Part shown: piece by piece, positions 7,192 to 15,145 of the stretch | How the letters are laid out: the number at the start of each line of letters is the position of its first letter | Position numbering within the stretch: position 1 is the first letter of the stretch | Source: CF-118 sp035934385 | GTDB lineage: Bacteria; Chloroflexota; Dormibacteria; Dormibacterales; Dormibacteraceae | Direction: 5' to 3' | DNA: 39,643 nucleotides | Assembly: GCA_035934385.1 (NCBI GenBank) | Contig: DASYXY010000028.1 | Coordinates: 1 to 39,643 of the forward strand | Notes under the pieces: model-generated | Told to the model about the DNA's origin: nothing | Database searches by the model: none | The model's input: only the letters and a program-made list of their open reading frames with translations | Program-made: the position numbers and the translations under genes

Positions 7192-7770
7192 CTAGCGCAA
7201 GTGTGCCGCGCGCACCTGGTGGATGATCCCGAGCACCTCTTCGACCGCGCGGTCGAGGTCGTCGTTGACGACCACATGGTCGTAGTGCGACGCGTACTTC
7301 ATCTCGGTTTCGGCGATCATCGCCCGCGCCGACTGCTCCTCGGCGCTCTCTGTGTGACGCTTGGCGCTGCGCCGCACCAGCTCCGCCATCGACGGCGGCG
7401 CGAGAAAGATGAATGTGGCGTCGGGCAGGCGCCGGCGCACCTGCTGCGCGCCCTTTACCTCGATCTTCAGGATCGTGTCGTAGCCGCCGGCCCGAAGCTG
7501 GTTGACCCGCTCTCGCGACGTGCCGTAAAGGTTGCCGTCGTAGGCGGCGTGCTCGAGCATCTCATCGCCGGCGACGAGGCGGTCGAACTTGTCGCGCGGG
7601 ACAAACGAGTAGTCGATCCCATCCTTCTCGTTGACGCGGGGTTGGCGTGTCGTGAAGGAGACCGACCGCCGGAGATTCGGGTCCTTCGCCTGAAGCCTGT
7701 CGATCAGCGCGTCCTTCCCGACCCCGGACGGGCCGGAGATCACGAACACGAGGCCGCGGCGCGCGCTCAT
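7192..7770 (-). CDS. gmk: guanylate kinase
   Basis: Phosphorylates GMP to GDP. The 192-residue protein begins MSARRGLVFVISGPSGVGKD, giving the P-loop at residues about 11-18, followed by the GMP-binding segment SVSFTTRQPRVNEKDGIDY and the lid. The ATG at 7770 is chosen because it forms an ATGA overlap with the end of rluD and gives the family-typical N-terminus; a longer open frame to 7866 would be an artefact inside rluD. Confidence 0.97.
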   Translation of the reverse strand: MSARRGLVFVISGPSGVGKDALIDRLQAKDPNLRRSVSFTTRQPRVNEKDGIDYSFVPRDKFDRLVAGDEMLEHAAYDGNLYGTSRERVNQLRAGGYDTILKIEVKGAQQVRRRLPDATFIFLAPPSMAELVRRSAKRHTESAEEQSARAMIAETEMKYASHYDHVVVNDDLDRAVEEVLGIIHQVRAAHLR

Positions 7771-8648
7771 GCCAGCGAGGACCAGAAGTCGTCGAAGTCC
7801 GGAGGGGGCGGCGCTTCGAAGCTCATCTCTTTGCCGGTGCGCGGGTGCCGCAGACGCAAGCGCCACGCATGCAGCATCGGGCGCGAAGGCTCGCCGGCAC
7901 GGCGGCCGCCGTAATCGCGATCGCCCGCGACCGGGTGGCCAAAGGCCGCGAGGTGGACGCGGATCTGGTGTGTGCGCCCCGTGTCGAGGTCACAGCGCAC
8001 GAGTGTATAAGTACGTTTTCGCTCCACGACCTGGTACCGGGTCCGGGCGAACCGACCGCCCCTGACCACGGCCATCCGCTTGCGCTCCTTGGGGTGGCGG
8101 CCGATCGGCCCTTCGAGCTCGCCGGCGCTTGTTTTCACCACGCCGCGAACGATCGCGAGATAGGTCCGGCTCAAAGTCCGTTCGCCCAGCTGCGCAGCGA
8201 GGCTGCGGTGCGCCGTGTCATCGCGAGCGGCGACGATCAGCCCGGAGGTGCCCTTGTCGAGGCGGTGGACGATGCCGGGCCGCTCCTCTCCGCCGGCGGC
8301 CGACCAGCTGCCGCCGAGACCTAACAGGGCGTTCACCAGCGTGCCCGAGCGGTGGCCGGGCGCCGGGTGTACGACCATGCCGGCGGGCTTGTCGACCACG
8401 ACCAGGTCGGCGTCCTGGTAGACGAGCCGCAATGGGAGCGCTTCCGCGGTGGCCGCTGCAGGGTGCGCTTCCGGCAGGGCGAGCTCGACCACGTCGCCGG
8501 TGGACACGCGATCGGAGGCGTGCGCGGCACGGCCGTTGACCCGAACTCTTCCGTCCTTGATCAGCCGGGCCGCGGCCGACCGGCTCAGCGCCTCGGAGTT
8601 TTCGGCCAGAAACCGGTCGAGACGTGCTGACGGCGAGGTCGCCGTCAG
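7767..8648 (-). CDS. rluD: RluD-type 23S rRNA pseudouridine synthase
   Basis: Makes pseudouridines in large-subunit rRNA. Starting at CTG 8648 gives 293 residues with a full N-terminal S4 RNA-binding domain (RLDRFLAENSEALSRSAAAR and LIKDGRVRVNGRAA), then LVVVDKPAGMVVHPAPGH and the catalytic HRLDKGTSGL (Asp), and the RTHQIRVH motif near the end. The first conventional start, GTG 8507, would remove the whole S4 domain. The CTG overlaps the lspA stop as CTGA. The exact uridine targets are inferred from family resemblance. Confidence 0.93.
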   Translation of the reverse strand: MTATSPSARLDRFLAENSEALSRSAAARLIKDGRVRVNGRAAHASDRVSTGDVVELALPEAHPAAATAEALPLRLVYQDADLVVVDKPAGMVVHPAPGHRSGTLVNALLGLGGSWSAAGGEERPGIVHRLDKGTSGLIVAARDDTAHRSLAAQLGERTLSRTYLAIVRGVVKTSAGELEGPIGRHPKERKRMAVVRGGRFARTRYQVVERKRTYTLVRCDLDTGRTHQIRVHLAAFGHPVAGDRDYGGRRAGEPSRPMLHAWRLRLRHPRTGKEMSFEAPPPPDFDDFWSSLA

Positions 8649-9106
8649 GCGCTTCTGGGTCTGCGTAGGACGTATCCAAGCAGCAGCAGGACGACGCCGG
8701 TGCTGACCGCGGAGTCGGCGACATTGAACACAGGCCAGAAGTGCAGGGCGACGAAGTCCGTGACCGTCCCGAACATGACGCGATCGAACAGGTTGCCGAC
8801 GGTGCCGCCGAGCACCAGGCCTAGCACTAAGTCGACCAGGACCGAGTCGACGTGCGTGAACACGTACCAGACCAGTCCGCAGGCGACCCCGAAAGAGGCG
8901 AGCAGGAAGAGGATCGCAAACGCCGGCGCCAAACCGAACGCCGCGCCCGAGTTGTGGATGTTCGTGATCCAGACGAGGTGATCGATTGCCGGCCGCTCCG
9001 TGCCGAGCGGCACCGTCGCGACCACGAGATCCTTCGTCACGCGGTCGGCTATGAACACGAGCACGGCGACCACCAGAAAACCGATACGGCCGGCGGTGAT
9101 CGTCAG
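8645..9106 (-). CDS. lspA: lipoprotein signal peptidase (signal peptidase II)
   Basis: Integral membrane aspartyl protease that cleaves signal peptides of lipoproteins. The 153 residues form four membrane segments. The catalytic Asp regions are GNLFDRVMFG and FNVADSAVSTG, and the NSGAAFG loop is present. From the CTG at 9106 the first helix is complete (MTITAGRIGFLVVAVLVFIA followed by DRVTKD). From the first conventional start (GTG 9073) it would be cut to about 8 residues before the conserved Asp. The CTG overlaps the ileS stop as CTGA, so the genes are coupled. Confidence 0.95.
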   Translation of the reverse strand: MTITAGRIGFLVVAVLVFIADRVTKDLVVATVPLGTERPAIDHLVWITNIHNSGAAFGLAPAFAILFLLASFGVACGLVWYVFTHVDSVLVDLVLGLVLGGTVGNLFDRVMFGTVTDFVALHFWPVFNVADSAVSTGVVLLLLGYVLRRPRSA

Positions 9107-11979
9107 GCTCGCTTGAGGCCTATCCAGACGTACTCTCCTTCCAGTTGGCGTTCGTCGCCGTTGAATCCTTCGTCACGGCCGGGCGATAGATCGAGCGCCA
9201 GGGTCTCGCGCTTGATGTGGTCCGCGTGCTTCTCGATGGCGCGCGCCAGCATACCGCCCGCCTCGTAGCGGGCGTGAACGCGGTCCTCGACGTTGAATCC
9301 CGATTGCCTGCGCAGGTCGTTGACCATGCGCACCAGCTCCCGGGCCAGGCCTTCGAGCTTCAGCTCCTCGGTGATGTCGGTGTCGAGCACGACTTCCTTG
9401 GCGCGGAACTGCAGCGATTTCACATTCAGCTCGTCACGAATGATCGCGGCGATCTCCTCAGGCAGCGGGTCGCCAGGCACCGCGATCGAGCGCAACGGCT
9501 GGCGAACCTTGATGCGGGCCGTGTCGCGCGCCGCGTTGCCGGCCTCGACGATCTTGCGGGCTGCGGCCATCTGCTCCTCGAGGTTCGGGTCGAATGCCTC
9601 TGCGTCGACGCTGGGGTACTCGGCGAGGTGCACGCTGCGACCGCCCGAGAGGTTGCGATGCATGGCGTCGCTGATGAATGGCGTGAACGGCGCGAGTAGC
9701 TGCGCGACGGTCGTGAGCGTGGTGTGGAGCGTCTGATACGCGGCCAGCTTGTCGGAGTCCGACTGCGACTTCCAGAAACGGCTCCGCGAGCGGCGGATGT
9801 ACCACTTCGAGAGGTCGTCGACGAACGCGGCGATTGGCCGCGCCGCGCCGGGCACGTCGTAGTCCGCCAGCTTCGAGTCCACTGTCTTGACAAGACCGGC
9901 GAGCCGCGACAGCAGCCAGCGGTCCAGCACCGGGCGCTCCGACAGGTGGATCGGGGGCCGCCCAGGGTCGAAACCGTCGACCACCGCGTAGTTGACGTGG
10001 AACGCGTAGCAGTTCCACAGCGGCAGCAGGAACTGCTGCACCGTCTCCTTGAGCGTTTCGGCGCTCGTGCGGTAGTTCTCGCCAACCGCGGCGGCCGTGT
10101 AGAAGTACCAGCGCACCGCGTCCGAGCCGAAGGTGTCGAACAGGTAGTTCGGGTCGAGGACGTTGCCGCGCGACTTGGAGTGCTTCTGGCCTTTCGGGTC
10201 CACGACGAGGCCAAGGCAGATGACGTTGCGGTACGCGTTCTGCTTGAAAAGCAGTGTGGAGATCGCAAGCAGGGAGTAGAACCAGCCCCGCGTCTGGTCA
10301 AGGGCTTCGCTGATGAAATCCGCCGGGAACGTCTCCTCGAACAGCTTGGTGTCGTGTCGCGGGTGACCGCGCTGCGCGAACGGCATCGCACCGGAGTCGA
10401 ACCAGCAGTCGAGCACCTCCGGCACGCGCCGCATCACTCCGCCGCAGTTCTCACACGCGATGGTCACCTCGTCGATGTAAGGCCGGTGCAGGTCGAAGTC
10501 GTCCTTCAGCCCGAGCTCGGCCGCGGAGCTCACGCACTTCTGCTGCTTGCATTCCTCGCAGACCCAGAACGGGAGTGGAGTACCCCAGTAACGGGACCGG
10601 GAGATCGCCCAGTCGACGTTGTTCTCGAGCCAGTCGCCCATGCGGCCGGTCTTGACATGCGCCGGCACCCAGTTGGTGTTCATGTTGTTGAACAGAAGCT
10701 CGGCCTTGTGCTTCGTCGTCTGCACGTACCACGAGTCGAGCGCGTAGTACACGAGCGACGTGCCGCAGCGCCAGCACTCCGGGTACGTGTGCAGGATGGT
10801 TTCCGACTTGTAGAGCAGGCCCCTTTCCTTCAGGTCGTGCTGGATGAGCGGGTTCGCGTCTTTGACGCCGGCGCCGGCGAACTTCTCGACATAACCGAAG
10901 AAGTGGCCGGTGAGGTCGACAGTGTGCTGAAACGGGATGCCGAATGAGAGGCAAAGCTTCAGGTCATCGACGCCGTACAGCGCCGAGGTGTGCACGACGC
11001 CCGTGCCCTCATCGGTGGACACGAAGTCGGCGGGCACTACGTACTGCGCGCGCCCTTCCTTCGGCACCGAGTACGGGTAGATGGGCTCGTAGTCGAGGTC
11101 CACGAGCTCGCGGCCCTTCATCTTCTCCACGACCTCGAATGGCCCGTCGAGGATGCCGGTGCGTGCCTCGGCGAGGATCAGGAACTCTTCGCCCTGCTTG
11201 ACCTTCACATAGTCGAAGTCGTTGTCGACGGCAAGCGCTACGTTGCCGGGCAGCGTCCACGGCGTGGTGGTCCAGGCGAGGATCGACGTCTTCGGATCCT
11301 TCTTGAGCCTGAACCGGACGTAGATGCTTGGGTCGGGCACATTGTCGCGATAGCCCAGCGCGAGCTCGTGGCTCGACAGCGGCGTTGCGCAGCGCGGGCA
11401 GTACGGCGCCACGCGGAAGCCCTTGTACACCAGGCCCTGCTTCCACATCTCGCTGAGCGCCCACCACACCGACTGGATGTAGTCGGATGTCAACGTCCAG
11501 TACGCGTTCTCGTAGTCGAGCCAGAAAGCCATGCGCTGGCTGAATGCCGTCCACTCGTCGACGTACCGGTAGACGCTCTCCCGGCACAGCTTGTTGAAGC
11601 GCTCGACGCCGATCTCGTTCTCGATGTCGAACTTGCCCGAGATGTGAAGCTGTTTCTCGACCTCGAGCTCGACCGGCAGGCCGTGCGTGTCCCAGCCGGC
11701 CTTCCTCTCGACGTAGAAGCCCTTCATCGTCTTGTAGCGGCCGAAGAGGTCCTTGAACGCCCGTGCGAGGATGTGGTGCGTGCCCGGCTTGCCGTTGGCG
11801 GTCGGCGGGCCTTCGTAGAAGACGAACCGCGGGCGTCCTTCCCGGATCTTCAGCGACTGCTGGAAAGTCCCCTCGTCGTTCCACTTTCTCTGCAGCTGCG
11901 TTTCGAGCGCGGGGAAGCTGACCTTCTGGTCTACCTTCTCGAACCTGACGCTGCTCTGCGGTGTCTTGCTCTTGGTCAT
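9103..11979 (-). CDS. ileS: isoleucyl-tRNA synthetase, type 2 (eukaryote-like)
   Basis: Charges tRNA-Ile. The 958-residue class I synthetase has the HIGH equivalent PTANGKPGTHH (about residues 59-69), the CP1 editing domain, the KHSKS form of KMSKS, and zinc-type Cys pairs (CPRC, CEEC, CENC). The GTHHILARAFKD version marks the type-2 clade found in many Actinobacteria and Thermus; known type-2 enzymes are poorly inhibited by mupirocin. The start is ATG 11979, just after the T-box sequestrator hairpin. An in-frame extension to 12063 runs through the T-box RNA and is not coding. Confidence 0.97.
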   Translation of the reverse strand: MTKSKTPQSSVRFEKVDQKVSFPALETQLQRKWNDEGTFQQSLKIREGRPRFVFYEGPPTANGKPGTHHILARAFKDLFGRYKTMKGFYVERKAGWDTHGLPVELEVEKQLHISGKFDIENEIGVERFNKLCRESVYRYVDEWTAFSQRMAFWLDYENAYWTLTSDYIQSVWWALSEMWKQGLVYKGFRVAPYCPRCATPLSSHELALGYRDNVPDPSIYVRFRLKKDPKTSILAWTTTPWTLPGNVALAVDNDFDYVKVKQGEEFLILAEARTGILDGPFEVVEKMKGRELVDLDYEPIYPYSVPKEGRAQYVVPADFVSTDEGTGVVHTSALYGVDDLKLCLSFGIPFQHTVDLTGHFFGYVEKFAGAGVKDANPLIQHDLKERGLLYKSETILHTYPECWRCGTSLVYYALDSWYVQTTKHKAELLFNNMNTNWVPAHVKTGRMGDWLENNVDWAISRSRYWGTPLPFWVCEECKQQKCVSSAAELGLKDDFDLHRPYIDEVTIACENCGGVMRRVPEVLDCWFDSGAMPFAQRGHPRHDTKLFEETFPADFISEALDQTRGWFYSLLAISTLLFKQNAYRNVICLGLVVDPKGQKHSKSRGNVLDPNYLFDTFGSDAVRWYFYTAAAVGENYRTSAETLKETVQQFLLPLWNCYAFHVNYAVVDGFDPGRPPIHLSERPVLDRWLLSRLAGLVKTVDSKLADYDVPGAARPIAAFVDDLSKWYIRRSRSRFWKSQSDSDKLAAYQTLHTTLTTVAQLLAPFTPFISDAMHRNLSGGRSVHLAEYPSVDAEAFDPNLEEQMAAARKIVEAGNAARDTARIKVRQPLRSIAVPGDPLPEEIAAIIRDELNVKSLQFRAKEVVLDTDITEELKLEGLARELVRMVNDLRRQSGFNVEDRVHARYEAGGMLARAIEKHADHIKRETLALDLSPGRDEGFNGDERQLEGEYVWIGLKRA

Positions 11980-12195
11980 CTCGTGTTCCAGACGCGCATG
12001 CTCGCTCGCTTTCGTCTGGGACGAGCCCGCAGGCCCGCGGTACCACCCAGATTCCCAAGGCAATCACCTCGGACACTCGTTGGGCTACGGCTCGGGAGTG
12101 ATCTCGACTCGGACTCGGCCGCCCGGCTCTCAGCTGTGCCGGGCTCTCTGTCGACCGAGGAGGCCGGGCCTACCCGTCTCCTTCAACGCCGCTTG
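11980..12195 (-). promoter_or_regulatory. T-box leader of ileS, translational type
   Basis: GGGTGGTACCGCG (12048..12036) matches the conserved T-box sequence. The antisequestrator can be drawn completely: helix A1 TCTGGG (12051..12046) with CCCAGA (12020..12015), the bulge TGGTACC whose TGG pairs with tRNA NCCA, and helix A2 GCGGGCC with GGGCTCGT. The segment CCAGACG (12019..12013) can instead pair perfectly with CGTCTGG (11994..11988), burying the only purine-rich sequence before the ATG. The two pairings exclude one another. There is no terminator T-run, so control is on translation. A candidate Ile specifier AUC lies at 12102..12100; stem I is not fully resolved. Confidence 0.9.
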
Positions 12196-12201
12196 GCCGA
12201 A

Positions 12202-12207
12202 ATTCTA
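12202..12207 (-). promoter_or_regulatory. -10 element (TAGAAT) for the ileS T-box transcript
   Basis: TAGAAT in the context CCGGTAGAATTTCGG lies just after the yggT stop. It would begin a leader of about 215 nt that contains the whole T-box. The GGTAGAAT context is shared with the def and ssrA promoters. No -35 is evident. Confidence 0.5.
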
Positions 12208-12216
12208 CCGGTGTCG

Positions 12217-12468
12217 TCAGCCGATGCTGCGGATGGCGGCGATGACGAAGAGGATCGCCACGGTGACCACCAGCGGCGAAAGGTCGAGGCCCGAGACGGG
12301 CGGGACCCAGCGGCGCACGGGCGCGAGGACTGGCTCGGTGGCGCGATAGACGAGGCGCTGCCACTCGCTCCTCGGGTAGGGGCTGAACCACGACAGAGCC
12401 GCGCGCACGAAAACCAGGATCAGGAGCGCGTAAAGCGCATAGATGAGGATGGTCGTGATCAGGAGCAT
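12217..12468 (-). CDS. yggT: YggT-family membrane protein
   Basis: The 83-residue protein has two hydrophobic helices (about 3-25 and 64-82) separated by a short basic loop with the family pattern LSWFSPYPRSEWQRLVYRAT and EPVLAPVRRWVPP. YggT proteins (YlmG in Gram-positives) sit in cell-division clusters and are linked to nucleoid or division-site organisation; the molecular role is unsettled. It begins 7 nt after yggS. The genes sepF and divIVA that often flank it in Terrabacteria are absent. Confidence 0.93.
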   Translation of the reverse strand: MLLITTILIYALYALLILVFVRAALSWFSPYPRSEWQRLVYRATEPVLAPVRRWVPPVSGLDLSPLVVTVAILFVIAAIRSIG

Positions 12469-12475
12469 TCGTAGG

Positions 12476-13117
12476 TCATGCGGGGCGCGGGCCGAAGAGC
12501 ACCTGGCCTAAGCGTAGCATCGTGCTGCCGGCCCTCAAGGCGGCCTCGAAGTCGCCGCTCATCCCCATCGAAAGCACCGGCAACGCGCGCCCGATTCTTT
12601 CCTGCGCGTCGTCGCGCAGACGCGCGAGCTCCGCGAAGGCGGGCGTTGGATCGCCGTGCGACGGACCAATCGCCATCAGTCCCCTGAGGTCGAGCTGTTT
12701 GGCAACTTCAGACGCGACCGCGACCGTCTCCTCGGGTACGACTCCGGATTTCTGCGGCTCGCGCGAGACGTTGACCTCGATCAGAACGGGCTGGGTCGAC
12801 GCGATGCGGGCGATGTGCTCAGCGAGGCGCAATGAGTCAACGGACTGGATGAGCTGAAACCGGCCCGCGGCCAGTCGCGCCTTGTTGGTCTGCAAGTGGC
12901 CGATGAGGTGCCACTGCGCACCCTCGACCTCGGACATCTTGGTCAGCGCTTCATGGACCCGGTTCTCGCCGAGGACCTGGAGCCCGGCTTGCAGAGCACC
13001 GCGACAAACGTCTGGTCCGAATCCTTTGGTCACCGCGACGATCGTCACCTCGTTGGGGTTGCGGCCGGCGCGTTCGATCCGTTGGCGGACGGCTCGCAGG
13101 TTTTCTTCGACGCTCAC
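12476..13117 (-). CDS. yggS: YggS/PROSC-family PLP homeostasis protein
   Basis: A 213-residue single TIM-barrel PLP-binding protein. The PLP lysine lies in TIVAVTKGFGPD (about residue 31), followed by GENRVHEAL, WHLIGHLQTNK, SVDSLRLAE, LIEVNVS and LSMGMSGDFEAAL with the phosphate-binding RLGQVLFG near the end. It buffers pyridoxal phosphate; no enzyme activity is known. The GTG start overlaps the pgeF stop (GTGA). Confidence 0.95.
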   Translation of the reverse strand: MSVEENLRAVRQRIERAGRNPNEVTIVAVTKGFGPDVCRGALQAGLQVLGENRVHEALTKMSEVEGAQWHLIGHLQTNKARLAAGRFQLIQSVDSLRLAEHIARIASTQPVLIEVNVSREPQKSGVVPEETVAVASEVAKQLDLRGLMAIGPSHGDPTPAFAELARLRDDAQERIGRALPVLSMGMSGDFEAALRAGSTMLRLGQVLFGPRPA

Positions 13118-13812
13118 CGCAGGGCGACGATCGCACCGAAACGCGCGCCGTCGTGGTCACGGCGGTGCGACGGCAGGTAGTCGGTCTCCTTCGTGCAGAG
13201 GTCGAGCACGTGAATCTCCCGCACGCCGGTCTCCTCCAGCTGCACGCGATTCGCTGCAGCGAGATCGAGGAGGAATGCATCGCCGGACGCGCGCGTGAAG
13301 CGAGCGTCGAATTGCCCCGCCACCTCCGCGCCCACCTCGTAGCAGAGGCCGCAGATGCCGGGGCCTATGCCAGCCTGGAGGGCCTCTGGGCGGCTGCCGA
13401 ATTCGCGCTGCATCGATTTGACGGCGGCGCGCGCCACCCCGGCCGCGGTGCCGCGCCAGCCAGCGTGCACCAGGCCGGCCGCCTTGTGCTGCGCATCCCA
13501 CAGGACGATGGGGTAGCAGTCGGCATAGGTCGCGAAGAGGGCGACGTTCGGGCGATCGGTGATGAGCGCGTCCACGCCTTCAATCGAATCGGCCGGCCTG
13601 TCGACCCGCGCCACCTGCGCGCCGTGCACCGCGCCGGCAGCGGTGAGCACTTCAGGTTCGAGGTTGAGCGCGGTGGCGAAGCGGCGGCGGGACTCGCGGA
13701 CGGCGTCCGGGTCCTCGGCGTGGGTGAGACCCACCGAACCCAGCTCGAGCGTCGAGAACCCATGGACAAAGCCGTCGGCCTGCAACGCCGGGATGTGGAT
13801 GACAGGAGCCAC
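13114..13812 (-). CDS. pgeF: purine nucleoside phosphorylase / polyphenol-oxidase family (YfiH, laccase domain, PgeF)
   Basis: The 232-residue protein has the conserved metal-binding pattern of the YfiH/YlmD family: AAGAVHGAQVARV (His), DALITDRPNVALFATYADCYPI (Cys) and LVHAGWRGTAAGV (His), plus GPGICGLCYEVG. Members hydrolyse or phosphorolyse adenosine and inosine, and PgeF corrects L-Ser misincorporated at position 1 of muropeptides, which suits a place beside the dcw cluster. The GTG at 13812 is chosen; the open frame continues to 13977, but the added part is low-complexity and would cover the divergent promoter. A weak -10 (TACGCT, 13824..13819) suggests a leaderless transcript. Confidence 0.9.
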   Translation of the reverse strand: MAPVIHIPALQADGFVHGFSTLELGSVGLTHAEDPDAVRESRRRFATALNLEPEVLTAAGAVHGAQVARVDRPADSIEGVDALITDRPNVALFATYADCYPIVLWDAQHKAAGLVHAGWRGTAAGVARAAVKSMQREFGSRPEALQAGIGPGICGLCYEVGAEVAGQFDARFTRASGDAFLLDLAAANRVQLEETGVREIHVLDLCTKETDYLPSHRRDHDGARFGAIVALR

Positions 13813-13907
13813 GTCTAGAGCGTAGTGGACGCATGTGGAGACGGACTGTGAAGAGGGCCTGGGCGGTCTGGAAGGTGGCCGGCTTGAATTTGTTTTGTTA
13901 GTTGGGC

Positions 13908-13936
13908 TTGACAACACGAACGAATGTTCGTACAAT
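13908..13936 (+). promoter_or_regulatory. SOS promoter: TTGACA-17-TACAAT with LexA (Cheo) box in the spacer
   Basis: -35 TTGACA (13908-13913), a 17-nt spacer and -10 TACAAT (13931-13936), close to the sigma-70/SigA consensus. The last 14 bases of the spacer are CGAACGAATGTTCG (13917-13930), which fits the Gram-positive LexA box CGAACRNRYGTTYG at every position. LexA bound here would block RNA polymerase. Transcription should start at about 13943, the first base of the DUF222 ATG. Confidence 0.9.
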
Positions 13937-13942
13937 ACTGCT

Positions 13943-15145
13943 ATGGATTCGATGGCGGCGCTGAAGGCTGCTGTCACCGCCTTCAGGAGCCGCGATCAGT
14001 CCACTTTTACGACCTCCGCGCGCGGCGAGGAGCTGCGCGAGCTTCGCGAGATGATTGACGCGCTGGAGGTGGAGTTCTCCTCCTCGGCGCGAGCGTTTCA
14101 GCTCCAGGGCGGGCATCTCGCGGACGGTTTTCCCGGCACCGTGTCATGGCTGAGGCAGAACTGCAAGATGTCCGGCCCTTCCGCGGCAGATCGCGTGTGC
14201 GTGGGCAAGGAACTCGAGTCTCTTCCCCACATCGCCGAGGCTTTGGCAACAGGTCGGCTCGGGTTTCAAGCGGCGGCGGCGATATGCCATCTGTTCGAGC
14301 AGGCGGCGGAGAGGCGCGATCACCTGGACGAAGTGGCGCTGGTGGCCCACGCGGCGCAAATGGGCGTGGCCGAGGTGCGCGATCTGTGCAGGCGCGTGCG
14401 CTACGCGATCGATCCTGACGGCAGCGAGCGCGAGGAAGAGTTCAACTTCAGCCGGCGGCGGCTGCACATCAGCGCGCTGGCCGACGGCATGCATGTGATC
14501 GACGCGATCCTCGACCCGGTCAGTGGCGCGGCAGTGAAGACTGCCCTAGAGGCGCTGGCTACAGGCGGTCCAAGGGATGGCCGCAAGCATTCGCAGCGAA
14601 TGGCGGACGCCCTCGTCGAGATGGCGCATCACGCAATGGATGAAGGCAAGCTGCCCACGAACCGCGGAGTCAAGGCTCACTTGAACGTTTCCACGACGTT
14701 CGACGCACTGCAAGGTCGAGCGGGGACGTCAGAGCTCGAGTCGATGCCGATATCGCAAAAGACAATGGAGCGGTTCTGCTGCGACTGCACCGCCTCGCGC
14801 GTGATGTTCGCGGAGTCGGTGCCGATCGATGTCGGCCGGGCGACGCGCGTGATCCATCCCGCGACCCGGAGAGCGCTGCGTGCCCGAGACAAACGATGCA
14901 GATGGCAGGGATGCGACCGGCCGATCAACTGGACGAGCGCGCATCACATCGAGTTCTGGGGTCGCGGCGGCTCGACACGAACGCCCAACCTGGTGTCGTT
15001 GTGCTGGTTCCACCACCGGCTGGTGCATGAGGGCGGATGGCAGGTCGTGAAGGCCGGTGAGGAGTATCGGTTCATCGCCCCGCAGCAGAGGTCGGTCCTG
15101 AAAGAGTGGCGAGCGCGCGGACCCGGTTACAACCTGGCCGCTTAA
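13943..15145 (+). CDS. DUF222 / HNH endonuclease-domain protein (13E12-repeat family)
   Basis: The 400-residue protein has an N-terminal DUF222 region, from about residue 30 to 280, and a C-terminal HNH nuclease motif: CRWQGCDRPINWTSAHHIE, a Gly-rich turn, then NLVSLCWFHHRLVHEGGW. This is the architecture of the mycobacterial 13E12 family. ATG 13943 is the predicted transcription start itself, so the mRNA is leaderless; no Shine-Dalgarno sequence precedes it. It is the only plus-strand gene in 30 kb, and its TAA overlaps the nrdR stop tail to tail (TTAA). SOS control of 13E12 genes is known in mycobacteria; the cellular role is not. Confidence 0.92.
   Translation: MDSMAALKAAVTAFRSRDQSTFTTSARGEELRELREMIDALEVEFSSSARAFQLQGGHLADGFPGTVSWLRQNCKMSGPSAADRVCVGKELESLPHIAEALATGRLGFQAAAAICHLFEQAAERRDHLDEVALVAHAAQMGVAEVRDLCRRVRYAIDPDGSEREEEFNFSRRRLHISALADGMHVIDAILDPVSGAAVKTALEALATGGPRDGRKHSQRMADALVEMAHHAMDEGKLPTNRGVKAHLNVSTTFDALQGRAGTSELESMPISQKTMERFCCDCTASRVMFAESVPIDVGRATRVIHPATRRALRARDKRCRWQGCDRPINWTSAHHIEFWGRGGSTRTPNLVSLCWFHHRLVHEGGWQVVKAGEEYRFIAPQQRSVLKEWRARGPGYNLAA

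Noticed and set aside
6163..7914. 583-codon plus-strand open frame opposite coaBC and gmk
   Set aside because: Both minus-strand genes are full length with all motifs; the plus product is Arg/Asp/His-rich noise.
11980..12063. N-terminal extension of ileS to 12063
   Set aside because: The added codons are the T-box and sequestrator RNA; ATG 11979 gives the family-typical N-terminus.
13813..13977. N-terminal extension of pgeF to 13977
   Set aside because: Low-complexity Ser/Pro residues that would overlap the divergent SOS promoter and the DUF222 gene.
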